Part shown: positions 35,464 to 40,356 of the stretch, piece by piece
Layout: every line of letters starts with the position of its first letter
Position numbering within the stretch: the stretch's first letter is position 1
Virus record (IMG/VR): IMGVR_UViG_3300036781_000836
Location: 1-40,356 of that record
Source: a virus
Direction: 5' to 3' (one strand)
Length of the DNA: 40,356 nucleotides
Made by a program: the position numbers and the translations under genes
The notes under the pieces: generated by a model
The model's input: only the letters and a program-made list of their open reading frames with translations
The model's database searches: none
Told to the model about the DNA's origin: nothing

Positions 35464-36188
35464 GCGATCGCTCCTGCCGGAACTGATGCTTCGGCTTCTT
35501 TCGCTCGACGTTCTGAGAGAATCGCGGCGTAGGCGGTTGGGTGCTGGTCGGCGAATGGTGGCCGGTGGTCGATGACGTACGTACCCCGCGTCTCCGTCGA
35601 CTTCAGCCAGCCCATCTGAATCCAGCGCCGTTGATCTACACGGAAAGCGCGCATCGTCTGCCGCGTGATCTTCCCGGCCACTTCCAACTCAGCGAGGACG
35701 CGCAACGCGCCAGTTTTCCACTGCGTCAGCGTGATCGGGGACGGCGATCCGGCGACTGAATCGGTGGCGAATTCAGGAACCGTGCAGCGCGTCTCCGGAC
35801 ACCAGTCGACCCACGGCAGGCCATAGGGGTTGTGCGGAGTGAGGTCGGGACCGAACTGTTCGTAGTGCCGTGACCAGTCGGTTCTTCCAGCGAAGACGAC
35901 GAGGCCGCAGTGCCTGGCGAGGCCGATGAAGGCGCCACGTTCCTCGGGGACCAGCACCGCGCGAAACTCCGGGCCATGCTGACTGTGCCAGTCGGACGGC
36001 ACCGCCTGCATGATGACTTCGGCGTTCAATCGGAGCTTCGCCTGTATCCCGAGCTGGACGCCATCGGGGTAGACGACGAGCAGGTCCCACCCGTCGCACT
36101 CGGCGTAACACTTCAGGTCGGGACGACGGGCGGCAACCCAAGCGGTGAATGCCGCGCAGAGCTCGGCTTCGGTCTTGAATTCACTCAT
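35460..36188 (-). CDS. Putative PD-(D/E)XK-type nuclease
   Basis: This encodes 242 residues. The N-terminal half reads TEAELCAAFTAWVAARRPDL, CYAECDGWDLLVVYPDG and LGIQAKLRLN. Asp35 followed by Gln49-Ala50-Lys51 matches the D...(E/Q)xK metal-site pattern of the restriction-endonuclease fold, with Glu7 or Glu9 as the helix acid. Residues 150-215 look like a winged helix (ALRVLAELEVAGKITRQTM, RWIQMGWLKSTETRGTYVI). The GIQAK form is a known variant in phage genes of this type. The coupled position with the RuvC-like and HerA-like genes suggests DNA-end or branch processing. The substrate is unknown. Confidence 0.6.
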   Translation of the reverse strand: MSEFKTEAELCAAFTAWVAARRPDLKCYAECDGWDLLVVYPDGVQLGIQAKLRLNAEVIMQAVPSDWHSQHGPEFRAVLVPEERGAFIGLARHCGLVVFAGRTDWSRHYEQFGPDLTPHNPYGLPWVDWCPETRCTVPEFATDSVAGSPSPITLTQWKTGALRVLAELEVAGKITRQTMRAFRVDQRRWIQMGWLKSTETRGTYVIDHRPPFADQHPTAYAAILSERRAKEAEASVPAGAIA

Positions 36189-36480
36189 CGGCCACCGCCG
36201 GCGGGAAGGTCAACGGCTTCCGCGTCGGGTCTGGCTTCGTCGTCACGCTGGAATGCCTGTGGCCAAGGTTGCATGTGCGGATGCGGCGCCGGACGATGAC
36301 AGGCACGAAGTCGAACCCACGCCACGATTCGTTGCCTGGTCCACCCTGCATTCCCCATTCACGCGCGTGGGTTTCGCCCTCGAAGACGTAGCCGCGCAGC
36401 GTTGAATCGCCGCCGCGATGCGGCCGCAGCTGGTACGACTGGGTCACCTTCACCTCACTCTTTGCCTGACGGGCGCTCAC
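36181..36480 (-). CDS. Unknown small protein in the nuclease operon
   Basis: This encodes 99 residues from GTG 36480, fixed by the GTGA overlap with the RuvC-like gene and by GGAGGG upstream. The sequence is basic and beta-leaning (KVTQSYQLRPHRGGDSTL, GYVFEGETHAREWG, RGFDFVPVIVRRRIR) with one cysteine. No family is recognised. It overlaps the downstream nuclease gene by 8 bases, so it is probably made with both enzymes. Confidence 0.55.
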   Translation of the reverse strand: MSARQAKSEVKVTQSYQLRPHRGGDSTLRGYVFEGETHAREWGMQGGPGNESWRGFDFVPVIVRRRIRTCNLGHRHSSVTTKPDPTRKPLTFPPAVADE

Positions 36481-36989
36481 GACGCCCTCCGCTTCGGCAG
36501 CCGCGGCAGCTCGATGATCGGAGCAGCCCACGCCATGTAAACGGCGTCGCGCTCGTGTTCGGAGGTGCGCTTCGTGAAGTCCGGGAAGACGAGGAGGTTC
36601 CGTTTCGCGCGATCGGGCTTCGAGACCTTCGATGCTCCCACTTCCAGCACCCGCCGGCAGCCATATGCGCAGGTCACGAGGATGGCGCCGCGGGCCAGAT
36701 GGAAGTCCGTCATGACGCGCTCGATTTTCAGCCCAGCCGAGCTGTCGCCATTCTCACGACCGTAGAGGCCGATCGTGCTGGGCTTCTCGATCAGCACGAC
36801 ATCGATCGGGTTGCGCGCGAACAGCGCCTGCAGGTGACTGGCCAGCAGCTGCAGCCGGACGGTGATCGCGTCGTCCGGCGAGGTGGTGATCGAGCCGGAC
36901 TCGAGGAGCCGGAATTTCCCAGGCGCCTCGCGATCGACGACCGCGGCACCCATGTGGGCGAGACCCGGGTCCACGCCGAGGACGATCAC
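36477..36989 (-). CDS. RuvC-like Holliday junction resolvase
   Basis: This encodes 170 residues from GTG 36989 (GTGA overlap with the HerA-like gene). The RNase H-like core is clear: VLGVDPGLAHMG with catalytic Asp7, VVLIEKPS with Glu68, and the closing SEHERDAVYMAW (Asp148 and nearby Glu) matching the RuvC 'HxxDA' end. RuvC cuts four-way junctions; phage versions resolve recombination or packaging intermediates. Cysteines at 107 and 111 are not part of the known active site. Direct coupling to an ATPase gene is notable. Confidence 0.8.
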   Translation of the reverse strand: MIVLGVDPGLAHMGAAVVDREAPGKFRLLESGSITTSPDDAITVRLQLLASHLQALFARNPIDVVLIEKPSTIGLYGRENGDSSAGLKIERVMTDFHLARGAILVTCAYGCRRVLEVGASKVSKPDRAKRNLLVFPDFTKRTSEHERDAVYMAWAAPIIELPRLPKRRAS

Positions 36990-38779
36990 TGCAGCGACTC
37001 GGGGAAGAGCAGTGGACTCGCGGCGATGCGCCCCTTCACCGGCATCACCGCGGCGCCGACGGTGATCAGGTCCGCGACATGCTGAGCACCCGTCCCGCCG
37101 GTGAGGTTGTATCCCACCGCCTGCCCGAGATCCGCGCGAGAGATCGACTCGGGATAGATCCCGATGAGGTGCTCGGCGATGCGACGGGAGCCAGCTGAGG
37201 TCCGGGCGAGAATCCGCTCGTGCAATTCTGTCAGCGTCGTGGGAACGCCGGTCGCGGTCGCGGCAGCTCGCCCCTCGCCCGTCAGGCGGAGCGAGCCCTT
37301 CGCCGGCATCTCAGCCAACCCGAAAGCGATCAAGTCGGCGATGTGCTGTGCGCCGGTACCGCCGGTCAGATTGTACCCGGCGACCATGCCGAGTTGATGC
37401 CGAGTCGTCTCCGGAATGCCGAGCGCCTCGAGTTCCGCCAGCGCGTTCAGGATCTTCACGGCGCCGGCGGACATCTTCCCGGTCGGAGCGCTGTCGGTGC
37501 TCACAGTCGTCACGCGACTTGGCGCGGCCGTGCGGGTCTCAGCTCGTGCGAGGCGCCCGATCTGTGCTTCCATCTGGCGAGCGCGATCGCGGCTATCAGC
37601 GATTCCCCGCCCGGGCGCCGGCTTCGCGTCGTTCACTTTTCGCACCTCAGCAAGCAGCCCGGTCACGCCGTCCACCAACCGGTCCCATCGATCCTTCGAA
37701 CGCTCACTTTCCTCGGAGATGCGCGTGGCGAGTTGCACCAGCTGCGCGACCGCCTCCGGCTTCACAATCGGCTTCTCGACGATCTTCACTTCGACCTTCC
37801 CCGGCGCCGCGGCTGCCGGCTGTACGGTTCCGGACTTCTTTGCCTGGCGCTCGAGCTCGGCGATGCGGGCCCGGAGGCGCCTCGGGTCCTGTGCTTCGGC
37901 CTCGGCGACCGCGTCCCCGATGATCGCCCGAAGCTTCTCGCGGTCGACCGGCGCTGTCTTGATCTCGCGCGTCACGCCGTCGCCGGTGGGGGTCGCGGTG
38001 TTGTCGTACGTGGTGATCATCGGAAAGGCGACGCGCTCGAACTGCCGGGCCTCGCCGGAGCAGATCCAGCCCTCGCCGGTTTTCAGTGAGGCGAGTGAGG
38101 ACGAGACGTCGGCCAGGATCTCCTTCGTGGTGTTCGCCTTGAGCCACTTCACGACCGGTTCCTGATCCGCCGGCGCGGTGAGCCGGTGCGCGATCAGAGT
38201 ATCGCAGCTGCCGAGCAGGGCGTTGTGCAGCGCCTGCGTTCGCTGCGTGGCGAGGATCAGCCGGATCCCCTTCGATCGGCCGGCGGTCGCGATCGTCTTC
38301 GCCCAGTGGATCGAGAGATTCTCCGACCCGATGCCTGAGCGCTCCTTCGGCGCGAAAAGATGCGCCTCCTCGACGACGAGGTAGACGACGCCACGCATCT
38401 TCCGCAGCAAGGCGGGCGCGAATTCGGTGAAGAACCGCGCCTGGCCGCCCGGCTCGAACTCCGCCATATCGATGATCGAGAGTGGCAGCGCGCCGGTGGC
38501 CACGATCTCAGCCACCGCTTTCCCCGACGAGCTGTGGAGCGGGACGTGCCCGTGCGGGCCGCCGAGGATCTGGAAAGCGAGCCCCGCGTGCTTACCATCG
38601 GCACTCGATGTGAGTCCCCACCAGTCCGATTTCAGCGGGTCGAGGATGCAGACTCGCGCTCCCTCGGCGACGACCTGCTCGATCATCAGCTTGGACGTGA
38701 TGGTCTTGCCCGCCCCGGTCTTTCCGAGGACGGCCGTGTGCTGCGACAACATCGCCGGCGAGAAGAGATGGCGCGTCAC
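36986..38779 (-). CDS. HerA/FtsK-like DNA-translocating ATPase with paired winged helices
   Basis: This encodes 597 residues from GTG 38779, chosen over ATG 38809 for the GTGA overlap and upstream GGTGGAG. Walker A is GKTGAGKT (19-26), Walker B VYLVVEEAHLF (132-142), and the sensor motif ATQRT follows (177-181). Together with DPLKSDWWG this matches the HerA/FtsK superfamily of ring ATPases acting on double-stranded DNA. A coiled coil (RRLRARIAELERQAKK) leads to two similar C-terminal winged-helix domains. Each contains GYNLTGGTGAQHxADLI, probably for DNA or partner binding. HerA proteins usually work with a nuclease; a RuvC-like gene follows immediately. Confidence 0.8.
   Translation of the reverse strand: MTRHLFSPAMLSQHTAVLGKTGAGKTITSKLMIEQVVAEGARVCILDPLKSDWWGLTSSADGKHAGLAFQILGGPHGHVPLHSSSGKAVAEIVATGALPLSIIDMAEFEPGGQARFFTEFAPALLRKMRGVVYLVVEEAHLFAPKERSGIGSENLSIHWAKTIATAGRSKGIRLILATQRTQALHNALLGSCDTLIAHRLTAPADQEPVVKWLKANTTKEILADVSSSLASLKTGEGWICSGEARQFERVAFPMITTYDNTATPTGDGVTREIKTAPVDREKLRAIIGDAVAEAEAQDPRRLRARIAELERQAKKSGTVQPAAAAPGKVEVKIVEKPIVKPEAVAQLVQLATRISEESERSKDRWDRLVDGVTGLLAEVRKVNDAKPAPGRGIADSRDRARQMEAQIGRLARAETRTAAPSRVTTVSTDSAPTGKMSAGAVKILNALAELEALGIPETTRHQLGMVAGYNLTGGTGAQHIADLIAFGLAEMPAKGSLRLTGEGRAAATATGVPTTLTELHERILARTSAGSRRIAEHLIGIYPESISRADLGQAVGYNLTGGTGAQHVADLITVGAAVMPVKGRIAASPLLFPESLQ
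37020..37400 (-). repeat. Duplicated winged-helix coding segment in the HerA-like gene
   Basis: The two C-terminal domains align around GYNLTGGTGAQH(I/V)ADLI and a following 'MPxKG' turn. The first copy is near 37290-37400 and the second near 37020-37115. The DNA is diverged at third positions, so the duplication is old. Confidence 0.75.
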
Positions 38780-39024
38780 GCCAGCACTCCACCGGAAACA
38801 GGCGCGCATGGATACGGACGACCGTCGCGACCGATCAGTTCTAGAGTGATCGTCCGCTCAAGTGTTGCGATGTCCATCCGCATCGCGATGCCGTCGGTCG
38901 CGTCGACCTCTGCTACAGGCAATTCAACTTTGCCGCCGAGACGCCGAAGCAGGATGATCAGGAGCTCCCGCTTGAGGAGCTCAATTCTCGCGGCCATTTC
39001 CGGGTCGATCGCGAACTCCTTCAC
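38776..39024 (-). CDS. Unknown small protein upstream of the HerA-like gene
   Basis: This encodes 82 residues from ATG 39024, overlapping the preceding stop (ATGA) and coupled to the HerA-like gene by GTGA. The N-terminus is a charged helix (DPEMAARIELLKRELLIILL) and the C-terminus beta (VDATDGIAMRMDIATLERTITLELI). No family is recognised. The position suggests a partner or regulator of the ATPase. Confidence 0.6.
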   Translation of the reverse strand: MKEFAIDPEMAARIELLKRELLIILLRRLGGKVELPVAEVDATDGIAMRMDIATLERTITLELIGRDGRPYPCAPVSGGVLA

Positions 39025-39716
39025 GTTCCCACTCGCTCGCCACTGCCATCATCCCAGACGAACTCACCATTGTCACCCACCGGCAGGTGCTTGCCGCATC
39101 CGCAGCAGAACGTCGCACCGTAGAATCGAGGATTGCGGGCATACGTCTCGGCGAGCGCCTGACCCATCGTCGTGACGACACCGCACCCAGAGTGAAGCTG
39201 CTGTTCGGTCCAGAACCTGCCCATCGCGGGCGACCTTTCCGGCGGGTATGGCTCGAAGCAGGTGTATCCCTCGTCTCCGAAACGCACGCGCTCTTCAGCT
39301 GTCAGCGGCCTGGTTGGGTATTTCGGGCGAGCGCCGACATGCTGGTAGCTCCTCCGCACAGGTCGAACGAAGCCTTTCGCGCGTTCCTCCTCGCATAGCA
39401 CGCGGTAGTCCTTCTGCTGGCCGTCACCGCGGTCTTGTGACGATTCGTCAGTCCACGGCTTCCCGCTTGTGGTGCAGAGTTTCGGAGTGGCCGGATCCGA
39501 CGACGTGCCGTCATCTCGCAGGGGTTCGTCGCTCATTTGGGACCTCGCCAGGAAGAGACGCCAGAGCATGTAGCACCAGAACGGGAGCCAGCCGATCGAG
39601 ATCGTGAGGTCGACCCACGTGGACACGCCCTCGTGAGTTTCCCGGTACCAGCGGTAGTGCCAGACCGCGACCGGGCAGTAGATGAGCAGCACGATGAGCC
39701 AGATATGCGCGTGCAC
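39021..39716 (-). CDS. Membrane-anchored phage protein with Cys/His C-terminal motif
   Basis: This encodes 231 residues from GTG 39716, with GGAGG 6 bases upstream. Residues 1-58 hold two membrane helices (HIWLIVLLIYCPVAVWHY and ISIGWLPFWCYMLWRLFLA). A soluble part begins at Met61, where an in-frame ATG (39536) also has a ribosome site (GCGAGGT), so a shorter free form may exist. Motifs include CEEERAKGFVRPVRRSYQHVG and the C-terminal FCCGCGKHLPVGDNGEFVW. This last 'CxGCxxHxPVGxxGEFxW' block is common in phage proteins of unknown role and probably binds zinc. The fusion of membrane and Cys/His parts is uncommon. Confidence 0.6.
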   Translation of the reverse strand: MHAHIWLIVLLIYCPVAVWHYRWYRETHEGVSTWVDLTISIGWLPFWCYMLWRLFLARSQMSDEPLRDDGTSSDPATPKLCTTSGKPWTDESSQDRGDGQQKDYRVLCEEERAKGFVRPVRRSYQHVGARPKYPTRPLTAEERVRFGDEGYTCFEPYPPERSPAMGRFWTEQQLHSGCGVVTTMGQALAETYARNPRFYGATFCCGCGKHLPVGDNGEFVWDDGSGERVGT

Positions 39717-39735
39717 CTTCGTCCTCCCTGGGTGA

Positions 39736-39808
39736 AGCTCCCGGCCCGAATCGAACGGGCGACCTGCGCGTTACGAGTGCGCTGCTCTACCGACTGAGCT
39801 ACAGGAGC
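39736..39808 (-). tRNA. tRNA-Thr (anticodon CGT)
   Basis: The minus strand folds into a full cloverleaf of 73 bases. The acceptor is GCTCCTG/CGGGAGC (one G-U), the D arm GCTC/GAGC, the anticodon loop CTCGTAA with anticodon CGT, and the T arm GCCCG-TTCGATT-CGGGC. The base pair next to the anticodon loop is an A-C mismatch. The CCA end is not encoded (TCA follows the discriminator). ACG is a codon typical of GC-rich genes, so the tRNA probably boosts late translation. It lies only 19 bases before a protein start, suggesting processing from a shared transcript. Confidence 0.9.
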
Positions 39809-39879
39809 GAGCGGTGCACCGCGCCATGATCAAGCCCGGCGCACCGTCCTGCGTCTTCACTTCTCTCCGCTTCGCTACT

Positions 39880-40356
39880 TCAGCTGACCGTGATCCCGAT
39901 CGACGCCGAGGTGGACTTCGTCGTCGCCGTGATGGTGGCCGATCCGGTCGCGACCGCCGTGACGACGCCATTGGCATCGACCGTGGCGATCGAGGTGTCG
40001 CTCGAGCTCCAGCTGACGACCGACGAGCCATCGCTGGCGCTGCCGGTGAGCTGACTGGTGTCGCCCGCGTTGAGCGTGGTGTTGCCGCCGAGGGTGAGCG
40101 TCGGCGCCGGCGGAGCCGCCGGGGTTCCTGCCACGATCGCCGCCGCGAACGGCGCCGCATGGTCCCGCATGATCTGGACTTCGGTTCCCATCAGCTGCTT
40201 GAGCGTCGCGAGATCGGTGGCCGCCTGTACGCCGGCGGCGATCCGGTCGGCGAATCCATTGATGAGCGTCGTGCCCGAGTCCTCGAGCCCGACCGTGGCG
40301 TTCACTTCGTCGACCAGATCCTGCGGCGTGCTGTCCTGCGCCTGCGTGTCATCCAT
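39880..40356 (-). CDS. Ig-like (Big_2) domain protein starting at the window edge
   Basis: The 158 residues start at an ATG that is the last codon of the window, so any upstream part is not visible. Residues 1-70 are helical (LINGFADRIAAGVQAATDLATLKQLMG), a type of N-terminus seen in small phage proteins carrying Ig-like domains. After a Pro/Ala hinge, residues 82-158 match Big_2/BID_2: LTLGGNTTLNAGDTSQLTG, VVSWSSSDTSIATVDANGV, VTAVATGSATITATT. Big_2 domains on virions bind cell surfaces or glycans weakly. The distance from structural genes is unusual. If the ends join, the frame is continuous with the gene at 291-1. Confidence 0.75.
   Translation of the reverse strand: MDDTQAQDSTPQDLVDEVNATVGLEDSGTTLINGFADRIAAGVQAATDLATLKQLMGTEVQIMRDHAAPFAAAIVAGTPAAPPAPTLTLGGNTTLNAGDTSQLTGSASDGSSVVSWSSSDTSIATVDANGVVTAVATGSATITATTKSTSASIGITVS

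Noticed and set aside
39736-39808. tRNA as an integration (att) site
   Set aside because: No integrase is recognisable in the window and no partial tRNA copy was seen; a phage-encoded functional tRNA is simpler.
1-40356. Terminal direct repeats marking a circular or terminally redundant genome
   Set aside because: The first and last tens of bases show no shared sequence by eye, so circularity rests only on gene order and the in-frame junction.

Overview
The window reads as a near-complete genome of a tailed, long-tailed (siphovirus-type) double-stranded DNA phage with high GC content. The late genes follow the lambda order on the minus strand: small terminase, GpA-family large terminase, small connector, portal, S49 protease with nested scaffold, HDPD-type decoration protein, GpE-type major capsid, head-tail joining proteins, tail terminator, tail tube, chaperone-position protein, tape measure, distal tail protein and tail hub. 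No integrase, DNA polymerase, primase or DnaB-type helicase is recognisable. The host is probably a Gram-negative, judged from a spanin-like protein and lipoprotein signals. Protein style (Ser/Asp/Ala-rich helices) would fit Gemmatimonadota, but that is a weak guess.

Layout by region. (1) 1-1540, minus: a translationally coupled trio with a protein resembling a common phage recombination-associated family, a coiled-coil protein and a gene that runs off the left edge. (2) 1687-2926, minus: a ribbon-helix-helix regulator, a helical protein, then four tiny membrane proteins linked by 4-bp overlaps. (3) 2927-3771: regulatory heart with an XRE-type repressor (plus), an opposing small gene (minus), and repeated operator-like words in the two flanking intergenic regions. 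(4) 3772-5918, plus: a coupled cassette of a lipoprotein, a BRCT-domain protein, a secreted Cys-rich protein, a membrane zinc ribbon and an unknown. (5) 5907-6663, plus: a DUF4258/DUF2283 toxin-antitoxin pair with a palindromic promoter and a probably leaderless mRNA. (6) 6976-7873, plus: two membrane proteins ending at a strong terminator.

(7) 8091-15615, minus: lysis and accessory virion genes: spanin-like protein, a LamG protein with ten 20-residue repeats, an exported heparinase-II/III-like polysaccharide lyase, holin-like protein and amidase endolysin. (8) 15714-34506, minus: tail, head and packaging genes. (9) 34647-39716, minus: an HTH/zinc-ribbon candidate late regulator with a leader peptide, a PD-(D/E)XK-type nuclease, a RuvC-like nuclease, a HerA-like ATPase and small genes. 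(10) A tRNA-Thr(CGT) and an Ig-like (Big_2) gene at the right edge.

Almost every gene in a module overlaps the next by ATGA or GTGA, so translational coupling is pervasive and supports many starts given here. The right-edge gene begins exactly at the last base of the window, and the left-edge gene runs off base 1 in a compatible frame, so the two ends could be adjacent in a circular molecule. Two candidates for something undescribed stand out: the HerA-like/RuvC-like/PD-(D/E)XK set, and the exported polysaccharide lyase in the lysis region. The chain of MNP-starting mini-membrane proteins is the third.
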